DNA of 42,462 nucleotides from Eubacteriaceae bacterium UBA1433 (GTDB lineage Bacteria; Bacillota; Clostridia; Eubacteriales; UBA1433): positions 276,305-318,766 of the forward strand of contig DCTT01000026.1 in assembly GCA_002329295.1 (NCBI GenBank). Direction: 5' to 3'. The notes beneath the pieces are model-generated. The model was given only the letters and a program-made list of their open reading frames with translations. It had not been told where the DNA came from and made no database searches. Made by a program: the position numbers and the translations under genes. Positions within the stretch are counted from its first letter, which is position 1. Each line of letters begins with the position of its first letter. Shown here in pieces: positions 26,650 through 34,333 of this stretch.

Positions 26650-28169
26650 ATATTAAAAGCTGCACTCTGATCGGCGTGGATGGTTATATGATTCGCATCG
26701 AAACCGATATCGTAAAAGGCCTGCCCGCCTTTATTACTGTAGGGCTCCCAGATGCCTGTGTCAAGGAATCTCGGGACCGTATTGCCTCCGCTCTCAAAAA
26801 CAGCGGATTTTCTCTGCCGGCAAAACGCATTACGGTTAACCTGGCGCCGGGCAACATCAAAAAAGAAGGTACCCTCTATGATGTACCCATGGCGCTGGGC
26901 ATTTTGCTTTCTTCCGCACAAATCGAGGCGAATATCGATTTGACAAAAACACTTCTGTTCGGCGAGTTGGGACTGGACGGCTCTGTTCGCGGGATAGACG
27001 GCACCCTTCCGATGATTATCGAAGCGAAACGACACGGTATGCAGCGCGTTATCGTACCTTCTGAAAACAGCTTGGAAGCCTGTCTCATTGAAGGCATTGA
27101 TATTATTGCCGTCAAACATTTAACCGAATTGGCGGACTATGTATCCGGCGCCATTACAATTTCCCCGCTCAAGCCCGACAGCAATTTAAGCGATGATTCC
27201 ATCTATCACCTGGACTATGCCGATGTCAAAGGACAAGAAAACGCCAAGCGCGCCATGGAAGTGGCAGCCGCCGGCGCTCACAACATGCTCATGATCGGCC
27301 CTCCGGGCAGCGGCAAAACGATGCTTGCGCGTTGTTTCCCGACAATTTTACCCGACATGACCAAAAACGAATCTTTGGAAGTCACGAAGATATACAGCAT
27401 CGCCGGACTGCTAAAACGTGAAACGCCTTTAATTACTTCACGGCCTTATCGCGCCCCGCACCACACCATCAGCGACACATCACTCACCGGCGGCGGACGC
27501 ATTCCCAAACCGGGCGAGGTATCTTTGGCCCACCTTGGCGTGTTGTTTCTTGACGAATTGCCTGAATTTCAAAAATCTTCCTTAGAGACATTGCGCCAGC
27601 CCTTGGAAGACAAAATGGTTACGATTTCCCGGGTTTCGGCAACCATCAGCTACCCCTCTTCTTTTATGTTGCTGGCAAGCATGAACCCTTGCCCGTGCGG
27701 CTATTATGGCTCGCCTTCCAACCGTTGCAAGTGTTCCGTCAATGAAATCAAACGTTATCTGAATAAGGTTTCCGGCCCCATGCTGGACCGCATAGACATT
27801 CATATCGAAGTGCCTTCCACTTCTTATGAAAAACTGAAAGATCGTGCCCAGGGTGAAAAATCTGTTTCTATTAAGCAACGCGTCAACCGTGCGAGAGACA
27901 TTCAGCTTGCCCGTTATCGCGGTACAAATACCTTGTTTAATTCTGCCTTGTCGCCACGTCAAATCGAGCAATATTGTCGTCTGGGCGAAGCGGAAGAAAG
28001 ACTGATGAAAAAAGCCTTTACTAGCTTAGATCTCAGCAGTCGCGCCTATCACCGTATTTTGAAACTGGCGCGCACCATTGCCGATTTAGATGAAAGCGAA
28101 GAAATCCGCACACCGCATATTGCCGAAGCAGTGCAATATCGCAATCTCGATCGAAAATATTGGTCATAA
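26640..28169 (+). CDS. comM: ComM/YifB-family AAA+ ATPase (Mg-chelatase-like)
   Basis: Hexameric helicase-like ATPase that promotes branch migration of incoming DNA during natural transformation; 509 residues. The N-terminal domain (about 1-165) has GLPAFITVGLPDACVKESRD and VNLAPGNIKKEGTLYDVPMA. The ATPase core has Walker A MIGPPGSGKTML near 215, LFLDELPEF (Walker B) and MNPCPCGYYG. A C-terminal helical domain follows. The GTG at 26640 is preferred over the GTG at 26631: it matches the family start (LSNIKSCTLIGVDGY) and AGAGGTGAGG lies just upstream. This is the only plus-strand gene of the window and is divergent from dprA. Confidence 0.95.
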   Translation: MLSNIKSCTLIGVDGYMIRIETDIVKGLPAFITVGLPDACVKESRDRIASALKNSGFSLPAKRITVNLAPGNIKKEGTLYDVPMALGILLSSAQIEANIDLTKTLLFGELGLDGSVRGIDGTLPMIIEAKRHGMQRVIVPSENSLEACLIEGIDIIAVKHLTELADYVSGAITISPLKPDSNLSDDSIYHLDYADVKGQENAKRAMEVAAAGAHNMLMIGPPGSGKTMLARCFPTILPDMTKNESLEVTKIYSIAGLLKRETPLITSRPYRAPHHTISDTSLTGGGRIPKPGEVSLAHLGVLFLDELPEFQKSSLETLRQPLEDKMVTISRVSATISYPSSFMLLASMNPCPCGYYGSPSNRCKCSVNEIKRYLNKVSGPMLDRIDIHIEVPSTSYEKLKDRAQGEKSVSIKQRVNRARDIQLARYRGTNTLFNSALSPRQIEQYCRLGEAEERLMKKAFTSLDLSSRAYHRILKLARTIADLDESEEIRTPHIAEAVQYRNLDRKYWS

Positions 28170-28195
28170 AAAAAGACCCGCCGAGGGTCTTTTTT
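28170..28195. terminator. Bidirectional terminator between comM and a PHP gene
   Basis: AAAAAGACCC and GGGTCTTTTT form a 10-bp perfect stem around GCCGA, starting right after the comM stop and ending six bases before the convergent PHP-gene stop. A/T runs on both sides allow termination in both directions. Confidence 0.9.
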
Positions 28196-28200
28196 GCGCT

Positions 28201-29031
28201 TTATTTTTTATAAACTTCTTCCATTCTCCGCACTTGTTCGCATTCAACTCCATAATCCCCAACCAGCCAAGTCCGTGTATTGTCGTTAAAGTGAAAATCA
28301 CTCCCTCCGGTAACAAACAACCCGTGCCGTTGCGCCAAGTCCAAATATTTCGCATTTGCCGCTGCATCGTGAGACGGGTGATACACCTCGATTCCCTTGA
28401 CGCCCAAAGCAATTATTCCTTTTATCAGGGATTGGTTTTTGATTTCCGCAGGATGCGCCAACACACTGCATCCTCCCGCAGCTTCGATAACCTTTACGGC
28501 TTCTTCCACAGACATTTTTTGCCTTGGCACATAGGTATCGCTTTGCGGAGACAAATATTTTTCATAGGCTTCATCCAATGTTTTCACATACCCTTTGCGC
28601 AAGATTGCCCGGGCAATATGGGGTCTGCCTATGGCTTTTCCCCCTGCTTGTCGCTGTACCTCATCCCATGTAACGGCAACGTTTTTTTCTTGGAGTTTCT
28701 CTACAAATCGCATTGCTCGCTGCCTGCGAGCAACCAGCATTTTCTTCTCTGTTTGTACCAGGTCTTCATTTTCCGTATCAATATAATACCCTAAAATATG
28801 CGCCTCTTCTTCACCATATATGCAGCTAAATTCAATTCCGGCAATGATTTTTATGATTGAAGAACCATAATGCAACGCACGACGGCCGCCCTCCGGCGTA
28901 TCATGATCCGTAATGGCTATTGCCGCCAGGTACGGAATTTTTTCCGCCATACGAATCAACTCTTCCGGTGTAAGTCTGCCGTCGGATGCCGTAGAATGGA
29001 TGTGCATATCCGCCATTTTTTTCTCTGCCAT
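28201..29031 (-). CDS. PHP-domain phosphoesterase (TrpH/YciV, nucleoside 3',5'-bisphosphate phosphatase type)
   Basis: 276 residues from the ATG at 29029-29031, which has GAGGAGACGGGG upstream; the frame is open nine codons further. PHP metal motifs: DMHIHSTASDGRLTPEE (motif I), AITDHDT (II), GIEFSC (III), VLAHPAE and a final GGSDFH. A lid region with GRPHIARAI and YLSPQSDTYVP is typical of the TrpH/YciV branch. Members hydrolyse 3',5'-bisphosphates such as pAp and trim short RNA 5' ends. Substrate here is inferred from family only. It follows another PHP gene by 10 bases. Confidence 0.85.
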   Translation of the reverse strand: MAEKKMADMHIHSTASDGRLTPEELIRMAEKIPYLAAIAITDHDTPEGGRRALHYGSSIIKIIAGIEFSCIYGEEEAHILGYYIDTENEDLVQTEKKMLVARRQRAMRFVEKLQEKNVAVTWDEVQRQAGGKAIGRPHIARAILRKGYVKTLDEAYEKYLSPQSDTYVPRQKMSVEEAVKVIEAAGGCSVLAHPAEIKNQSLIKGIIALGVKGIEVYHPSHDAAANAKYLDLAQRHGLFVTGGSDFHFNDNTRTWLVGDYGVECEQVRRMEEVYKK

Positions 29032-29041
29032 CCCCGTCTCC

Positions 29042-29881
29042 TCAATCAACCTCATCACAAATCCAACCCTCTTTGGTCAGTATCCTCAACTCCCTGATTT
29101 TCATGTCTTTCAATTTTTGAATCATTTCTTCATAATAAAAATCAATGTTTTCCGCTTTGTGTGCATCCGAGTTCAGCATAAGACCGATATCCATATCCCG
29201 CAGCATTTCCAATATTTCATCGGAAGGATAAAGGCACTCTTTCCCGTGACGTACCACCCCGCCGGTATTGATTTCCACCACACTGCCTGCCCGTCGAATT
29301 TGTTCAAGGCATTTTTGAACAATATCCAGGTACCAATTCTCTTTTTCGTTAAAATACCGACTGCCCTTATTATTCTTTTTAATAATGTCAATATGCCCCA
29401 CAATGGGCGCTTCCTCTTTGATGACGGCATCTCCCAACAAGGCATAATAACGCCTGACAATCTCTTGAACATCTCCGCCTGCAAGGTCAAATAACTCTTC
29501 CAACTCTTTTGCAGAACAGTCAATGGGTCGCTTGTCTTTGCCTGTGCCCAAAGAATGAATGCTGAGGATAAAAAAATCCAATTCTTTCGGATCGATTTCC
29601 TTGGCCATCCCTTCGCCTTCATAACAGTCATATTCCAATCCCAAAAAAATCTCTATCTTATCTTTATAGTTTTGTTGCAAGCGCAAAACTTCTTTTTTAT
29701 AGTTGCAAAAATCTTCCTTTTTCATCAACATATCTTCTTTATGATGCGGCGCAACCGGCGCATGGGAAGCAAATCCTATATGTGTGAATCCTTTTGTCAG
29801 CGCGGCAAGCACCATTTGCTCCGCCGAATCTTTTCCGTCACAATAGGTGGTATGAACATGATAAGAAGTTTTATATCTCAT
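29042..29881 (-). CDS. PHP-domain phosphatase, HisJ-like (histidinol-phosphatase family)
   Basis: 279 residues from the ATG at 29879-29881. Motifs: YHVHTTYCDGKDSAEQM, IGFASHAPV, GLEYDCYEGEG, FFILSIHSLG, VGHIDIIKKNN, EINTGGV and LMLNSDAHKAENI, matching HisJ-type histidinol-phosphatases. No histidine genes are nearby, so the true substrate may differ. The upstream ATG at 29920 coincides with the predicted transcription start and lacks a ribosome-binding site, whereas AAGAAGGAAAAAG precedes the chosen one. First gene of a two-gene PHP unit. Confidence 0.8.
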   Translation of the reverse strand: MRYKTSYHVHTTYCDGKDSAEQMVLAALTKGFTHIGFASHAPVAPHHKEDMLMKKEDFCNYKKEVLRLQQNYKDKIEIFLGLEYDCYEGEGMAKEIDPKELDFFILSIHSLGTGKDKRPIDCSAKELEELFDLAGGDVQEIVRRYYALLGDAVIKEEAPIVGHIDIIKKNNKGSRYFNEKENWYLDIVQKCLEQIRRAGSVVEINTGGVVRHGKECLYPSDEILEMLRDMDIGLMLNSDAHKAENIDFYYEEMIQKLKDMKIRELRILTKEGWICDEVD

Positions 29882-29925
29882 CTTTTTCCTTCTTTCTATA
29901 TTTTTATTATTCCCATTCATTATTG

Positions 29926-29954
29926 ATTATACCTTTTCAATGCCTTTTACACAA
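29926..29954 (-). promoter_or_regulatory. Promoter of the PHP gene pair
   Basis: Minus-strand -35 TTGTGT (29949-29954) and perfect -10 TATAAT (29926-29931), 17-base spacer. It abuts the thiT terminator, so the PHP pair is a separate transcription unit. Confidence 0.7.
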
Positions 29955-29975
29955 CAAAAAGCCGCCCAAAGGCGG
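29955..29975 (-). terminator. Terminator after thiT
   Basis: CCGCC-TTTG-GGCGG hairpin followed by C and a five-base U-run on the minus strand, 18 bases after the thiT stop. Confidence 0.8.
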
Positions 29976-29993
29976 ATCATGCTTTTTTGCGGT

Positions 29994-30617
29994 TCATGCG
30001 ATATTGGTCTTGATGCGCTGAAAAGCTCCTCGAATCACAGGCACCCATAACAGGGCAAAAGTAATCGTTGCCTCAATGGCCAAGTAAGTAGCGTTATAGG
30101 CAAGTGAATACAGTACGGCATTGGCCTCTCCTGCATATTCCGCAAAAAAAATGATTCCCGACAGCACATGACAAAGATATCTGCCGAATACCGCTGCCAG
30201 ATATCCCCACTGCAGTCCGTTTTTCATTTTCCCGAAGAACCCCGAAATGCCCAGCATGCCGAAAGCCAGAGGATAATCGAGCAAAAACTGAATCGGGTGT
30301 ACGACGAAAGGTGCATAAAGCATATTGAGTATGCCGAAAGCCACACCGGCCATAATGCCGGTAGAAGGGCCAAACCAATAGCCGATTAACACAATTACCA
30401 ACATCGAAAATAATGTTGCGCTGCCGGCCTGAGGCATTTTAAACACCACAAAGGTGTTCAAAATAAACGCGATGGCAATGCCGATAGCCGAGTAGGTCAT
30501 GGCCTTTACATGGTTTCGTTTTTCTTTTTTCGTTGTTTTGAAAATCAAAACAAGCAGAGCGACAATTACTGCCACTGCAAGCAATTGTCCTTGAATCGAC
30601 GATAAAAATTCTTGCAT
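29994..30617 (-). CDS. thiT: Thiamine ECF transporter S-component ThiT
   Basis: 207-residue membrane protein with about six hydrophobic helices. It carries the ThiT-type stretches FVVHPIQFLLDYPLAFGMLG and HVLSGIIFF...YSLAYNATYL, where the His, Tyr and Asn line the thiamine site in known structures. It gives substrate specificity to an ECF importer; the energising EcfA/A'/T module is not in this window. The TPP riboswitch directly upstream confirms control by thiamine. Shine-Dalgarno AGGAGG and seven U's precede the ATG, and this site is part of the regulatory hairpin. Confidence 0.93.
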   Translation of the reverse strand: MQEFLSSIQGQLLAVAVIVALLVLIFKTTKKEKRNHVKAMTYSAIGIAIAFILNTFVVFKMPQAGSATLFSMLVIVLIGYWFGPSTGIMAGVAFGILNMLYAPFVVHPIQFLLDYPLAFGMLGISGFFGKMKNGLQWGYLAAVFGRYLCHVLSGIIFFAEYAGEANAVLYSLAYNATYLAIEATITFALLWVPVIRGAFQRIKTNIA

Positions 30618-30623
30618 AAAAAA

Positions 30624-30642
30624 ACCTCCTAAAAGGGAGGAA
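30624..30642 (-). promoter_or_regulatory. Terminator / Shine-Dalgarno-sequestering hairpin of thiT
   Basis: CCTCC pairs with GGAGG around a six-base loop, followed by TTTTTTT and the thiT ATG. The 3' arm is the thiT ribosome-binding site itself. Formation would hide that site and may also terminate transcription. This is the likely expression platform of the TPP riboswitch. Confidence 0.6.
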
Positions 30643-30664
30643 GCGTGAAATTATAGACCTTTGT

Positions 30665-30737
30665 TTGCTTTCCTACGCCGGCATTATCCGGTTCAGGTAT
30701 AAGGGTCAATCTTCTCAGCAATCTGCTCCCCTAGCAA
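30665..30737 (-). ncRNA. TPP riboswitch (THI element)
   Basis: Minus strand shows the full aptamer signature: P1 TTGCT/AGCAA, AGGGGAGC, GCTGAGA, GACCCTTATACCTGA and CCGGATAATGCCGGCGTAGGAA. Thiamine pyrophosphate binding represses the downstream gene in this class. It lies between a consensus promoter and thiT, with a ribosome-binding-site hairpin downstream. Confidence 0.97.
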
Positions 30738-30750
30738 TTATTGTTTATTG

Positions 30751-30778
30751 ATTATATCACTTTCAAAAATCTTGTCAA
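30751..30778 (-). promoter_or_regulatory. Consensus promoter of the TPP riboswitch-thiT unit
   Basis: Minus-strand TTGACA (30773-30778) and TATAAT (30751-30756), 16-base spacer. The holA stop codon TGA (30775-30777) is part of the -35 box. Confidence 0.8.
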
Positions 30779-31851
30779 GAGGCAATATAACAAAGCAACT
30801 GCATCAAGCCTGTTTTCGCATCTGTTTTTCCGCTTTTCACTGCTTCATCATAACGTGCGCAAGCCACAATCATTTCACGAATTTCTTCCGTTTGAAACCT
30901 GCCGCTTTGATGCATAATCTTCTCTAGCCTCTCTTTGGGAACATAGCGCAACATGTCGGTTTTTTTCACTTCCGACAACATTTCCCAAACCGTCACACCG
31001 CTTTTTTCATAATAGGTTTTATAAAACAACATCACCATAAAATGATTGCTCACAGCGCTTAAAATCACCGTAGGGTAAACGTTGTTTTTCATTAATGCGT
31101 CGCTTAGATACAGCGCCTCACTCAATTTTTTTTCACTGAGTCTGAACAACATTTCTTCCATGCTTTCATTGGCGTAGGAAGTGCAAATAGTTTTTATGTC
31201 TTCTTGCCGCACTTCTCTGCCCGCACAATAAGAGGAAAGTTTGGTCAGTTCTGTATACAACATGCGTGCATTGACTTCTTGCGTGCCTGTATCGTGCCCG
31301 CAATGCTGTATCAAATAATTCATGTTTTGCGCAGAAATTTCCAAAGAAAGACTTTTTGCTCCCGCCATCAACCATTCATTCATCAAGCGGCCGGATACAT
31401 TGCTAAAATCCAGCGCCGCATCCTTTTTTGTAAAATATGAAAAAGCAACACCGGACCAGACAGCGCTTTCTTCAGAAAAAAACACCAGCATTAAATAATC
31501 AGGCAACTCATCCAAATACGCAATCAGTTCTTTTGCCTGTTTTTCATAGGATTTGTTTTTTGAAAAAATCGGGCTGTCATAAACAAAGACGCATTTTTTA
31601 TCATCAAACACCGGCAACACATTGCATTCATCAATAATACCGTCCACCGACATCTTTTTCGCATCGAGTTTTTTGAAGTTGAAATCCAAAAAGCTCTCGT
31701 TGAGCTGTCGAGTATATAAATTTGTAATCAGTCGTTCCGCAATATACATGTCTTTTCCGTAAATATAAAAAGGTCTTTTTGCACCGCTGAAACGCACCGT
31801 ATCGACCAAATCTCGATAGCTGTAAAAATTTTTCGGTTTCGCTTTTGCCAT
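30775..31851 (-). CDS. holA: DNA polymerase III delta subunit HolA
   Basis: Clamp-loader delta subunit, 358 residues from the ATG at 31849-31851 (MAKAKPKNFYSYRDL). It contains FYIYGKDMYIAERLITNLY and FNFKKLDAKKM at the N-terminus, and FLRLSEKKLSEAL-like and SHFMVMLFYKTYYE segments in the collar region, as in Firmicute HolA/YqeN. It opens the beta clamp in replication. A GTG four codons earlier (31863) is an alternative start. It lies 62 bases after comEC, the comEC-holA order seen in B. subtilis. Confidence 0.9.
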   Translation of the reverse strand: MAKAKPKNFYSYRDLVDTVRFSGAKRPFYIYGKDMYIAERLITNLYTRQLNESFLDFNFKKLDAKKMSVDGIIDECNVLPVFDDKKCVFVYDSPIFSKNKSYEKQAKELIAYLDELPDYLMLVFFSEESAVWSGVAFSYFTKKDAALDFSNVSGRLMNEWLMAGAKSLSLEISAQNMNYLIQHCGHDTGTQEVNARMLYTELTKLSSYCAGREVRQEDIKTICTSYANESMEEMLFRLSEKKLSEALYLSDALMKNNVYPTVILSAVSNHFMVMLFYKTYYEKSGVTVWEMLSEVKKTDMLRYVPKERLEKIMHQSGRFQTEEIREMIVACARYDEAVKSGKTDAKTGLMQLLCYIAS

Positions 31852-31913
31852 ATTCTTCACCACTTTCTTTTTTCATTGTATAAGATAGCGTAAAAGATTG
31901 CCATCACATTTTT

Positions 31914-33449
31914 CTATCCCACCACCATTTGCAAAACAAACCCGAAGGCGCATAGCGCCAAAGACAAAGCAACCATTCTTCTTACGGCAATTTTTTGAAA
32001 AGGAAAATACCCGAACAAGGCAAATAAACAAATATAAAATGCAACCGCCATTGAAAGGGGCATCGCCGAAAGCGTCAATGCGGCATATTTCGCTGAAGCA
32101 AATTTTGCCGCTACCACTTGCAAAACATATACCTGAACAGTTAGAAAAGCAAAGTACGGTTGCATAAAAGGCAAAAAACAAAAAAACATTCCGAAAAACG
32201 CCGTAATAACAATGGCTCCTGTCAAAGGGATAATCACCACGTTTGCAAATACGGATATAAGCGATATCTCCGCAAAGTGATACAACAATATCGGCAAGAT
32301 GCACAACTGCACACAAATAGTAATCGTCATGGTTTGTACAACGCTTCTTACTGCTCTGGGCAGTGAACCGAACTGCAGGTTGACCACGCGAACAAAAAAG
32401 ATGATTCCTGCCACAGAAAGAAATGACAACTGAAAAGACGCCGTAAAAAGCACCAGCGGATTGAGCAATAGTACGATGATTGCCGCCAAACTAATTGCCG
32501 ACAACGGATCATATACTTTCTTGCGGATTTTTGCCATTTGCAGTATCGCAAACATCATACAAGCGCGAAGCACGCTGATGGCAAAAGCCGACATGGCCGC
32601 ATACATCAACAACACCGCCATAACAATCAACATCTGCTTCTTTTTATCCCATTTTGTACGCTTCAGCAAAAAGTTTATCAACAGATAAATAAATCCCACA
32701 TGCAAGCCGCTGACTGACAAAATATGCGCTGCGCCCACGACAGTGAGGTCATTTTTTATCTGCCCTTCTTCCATACGATCTCCCCACATAATTCCCCGCA
32801 CAATCATCAAACCTTCTTCGGGCATAAATCGACGCATATTTTCAATGATGGATGATTTTATGTCAATAATCTTATCGATAAAAAACGGCAGATGCCCTTT
32901 GGAGAGTTTTGTTATTTCACTTGAAGAAACGTTGGCTATCGAATAAATGCGTTGAGATTTCAAATACAAATTATAATCAAATTCTCCTTTTTCTTCTGCC
33001 TTTCTCGGTTCAAAAATCTTCATTTTCGCCTGATAAAAATCGCCCGGTCTCATCGGCGTCATTTCTCCGTAAACGCGCAAAAGCATCTTTTGACGAATCA
33101 TTTTCGTTTCCGATTTTTGTTGTACGCCATAAACCAGAACTGTTGTTTGCGCATATTTTCCGCGCTGCTCGGTTTCGGACAACACCTGAAATACCACATT
33201 TACTCTCTGTTCATTATAGGCTCGCAAATCATAGGGGCAACAAAGAGTCCAATACGTATAGCAAACAAAAAAAGAAGCTACAATCAATAACACCATCACT
33301 TCTTTTCGATGTTTCCATTCTTTTGATAAATAACACGCAACAAAGCCTGCTCCGAAAATGCCTAAACCAAGCAACGCCGAATTGCTCCACTGCGTAAGTA
33401 AAATAGCAAAAACAATCAACAACACTGCAACAAAAAATGGTCTTTTCAT
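31914..33449 (-). CDS. comEC: ComEC/Rec2 DNA-uptake channel, lacking the metallo-beta-lactamase domain
   Basis: Membrane channel for single-stranded DNA entry in natural transformation; 511 residues from the ATG at 33447-33449. N-terminal helices are followed by a soluble DUF4131-like region (about 60-190, with MRPGDFYQAKMKIFEPRK). The competence domain then starts with VVGAAHILSVSGLHVGFIYL and has VLRACMMFAILQMA, TASFQLSFLSVAGIIFF and NVVIIPLTGAIV. The protein stops where full-length ComEC continues into the DVGQGD nuclease-like domain; usual length is 700-800. The frame is open 55 codons upstream inside folD, but that part has no similarity and no ribosome-binding site. Confidence 0.9.
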   Translation of the reverse strand: MKRPFFVAVLLIVFAILLTQWSNSALLGLGIFGAGFVACYLSKEWKHRKEVMVLLIVASFFVCYTYWTLCCPYDLRAYNEQRVNVVFQVLSETEQRGKYAQTTVLVYGVQQKSETKMIRQKMLLRVYGEMTPMRPGDFYQAKMKIFEPRKAEEKGEFDYNLYLKSQRIYSIANVSSSEITKLSKGHLPFFIDKIIDIKSSIIENMRRFMPEEGLMIVRGIMWGDRMEEGQIKNDLTVVGAAHILSVSGLHVGFIYLLINFLLKRTKWDKKKQMLIVMAVLLMYAAMSAFAISVLRACMMFAILQMAKIRKKVYDPLSAISLAAIIVLLLNPLVLFTASFQLSFLSVAGIIFFVRVVNLQFGSLPRAVRSVVQTMTITICVQLCILPILLYHFAEISLISVFANVVIIPLTGAIVITAFFGMFFCFLPFMQPYFAFLTVQVYVLQVVAAKFASAKYAALTLSAMPLSMAVAFYICLFALFGYFPFQKIAVRRMVALSLALCAFGFVLQMVVG

Positions 33450-33478
33450 TGTTTTGCCATCATATCGCTGCGGTGCCT

Positions 33479-34333
33479 TCAACGATTTTGCATATGAAAT
33501 GCTTTTAAAAGATTTTGTGCAAGTACGGAAGTTGTCACCGAACCCACTCCGCCCGGCACAGGGGTAATGGCGCGCACCACCGGAGCAACACGGGCATAGT
33601 CTACATCCCCGCACAGTTTGTTGTTCTTATCTAAATTGATTCCCACATCAATTACAACACTTTCAGGTGTTACATATTCTTCCGTGATAAATTTTGGTTT
33701 TCCGATACAAGAGACGATCACATCCGCTTCTTGACATATTTTTGCAAGATTTTTCGTTTTCGAATGACACATCGTCACCGTTGCATTTTGGTTCAGCAGC
33801 ATCATTGCCAAGGGCTTCCCAACAATCATTGAACGTCCCAAAACCGCTACATTGGTTCCCTCCAGCGCAATATCGTAATGTTTTAAAATTTCCATGACTG
33901 CGCCCGGCGTTGCGGGAATCAATGCTTCTTCATCATCCAAATACATCCTGGCGCTGCTCAAAGGATTGTTGCAATCCACGTCCTTAACAGGATCAATGGC
34001 TTCTTTGACTGCTTCCATATCAATATGCGCCGGAAGAGGCTGAAAAAGCAATATACCGTTTACGTTTTTCGCTTCGTTGTTTTGTTTAATGACACGAATC
34101 AGCTGTTCTGTTGTCACATCGCTTTTTAAGACTTCACTTTGTGCGCAAATTCCGCAAAGCTCCATGCGTCGCTGTGCACTGCGCTCATAGGCCATATCTT
34201 CGATACGATCCCCCACACGGATCATGGACAAGGTGGGTTGAAGTCCCTTTTGCTTCATTTCTGCAACATGCTTTTTTACTTCTTCCGCAATATTTTCCGC
34301 AACACTTTGTCCTCTTAATTCTTTGGCTTGCAT
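33479..34333 (-). CDS. folD: FolD: methylene-THF dehydrogenase, probably cyclohydrolase-deficient
   Basis: 284 residues with the FolD fold: N-terminal catalytic domain and NAD(P)-binding domain with LGRSMIVGKPLAMML and ITPVPGGVGSVT. FolD normally does two steps, oxidising 5,10-methylene-THF and hydrolysing methenyl-THF. The cyclohydrolase centre needs Lys in YxxxK. Here the sequence is AYERSAQRR, with Tyr49 kept but Ala53 in place of the Lys. The second residue, Gln of ILVQLPLP, is Phe97 (ILLFQPLP). The Asp of KDVD is kept. Dehydrogenase activity is likely intact, with the hydrolysis done by FchA, encoded just upstream with a 19-base overlap. The ATG is preceded by GGAGG at long range. Confidence 0.94.
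   Translation of the reverse strand: MQAKELRGQSVAENIAEEVKKHVAEMKQKGLQPTLSMIRVGDRIEDMAYERSAQRRMELCGICAQSEVLKSDVTTEQLIRVIKQNNEAKNVNGILLFQPLPAHIDMEAVKEAIDPVKDVDCNNPLSSARMYLDDEEALIPATPGAVMEILKHYDIALEGTNVAVLGRSMIVGKPLAMMLLNQNATVTMCHSKTKNLAKICQEADVIVSCIGKPKFITEEYVTPESVVIDVGINLDKNNKLCGDVDYARVAPVVRAITPVPGGVGSVTTSVLAQNLLKAFHMQNR

Noticed and set aside
26541..26665. N-terminal extension of dprA to the ATG at 26665
   Set aside because: The extension lies upstream of a perfect promoter and has no family similarity; a TTG with a good ribosome-binding site gives the family start.
28090..28794. Plus-strand frame running from the end of comM across the PHP gene
   Set aside because: It overlaps the comM end, the bidirectional terminator and the recognised PHP coding region, and has no plausible protein features.
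33450..33614. 55-codon upstream extension of comEC
   Set aside because: It lies in another frame over the folD 3' end, is Cys/Arg-rich and lacks a ribosome-binding site; the next ATG gives a proper membrane N-terminus.
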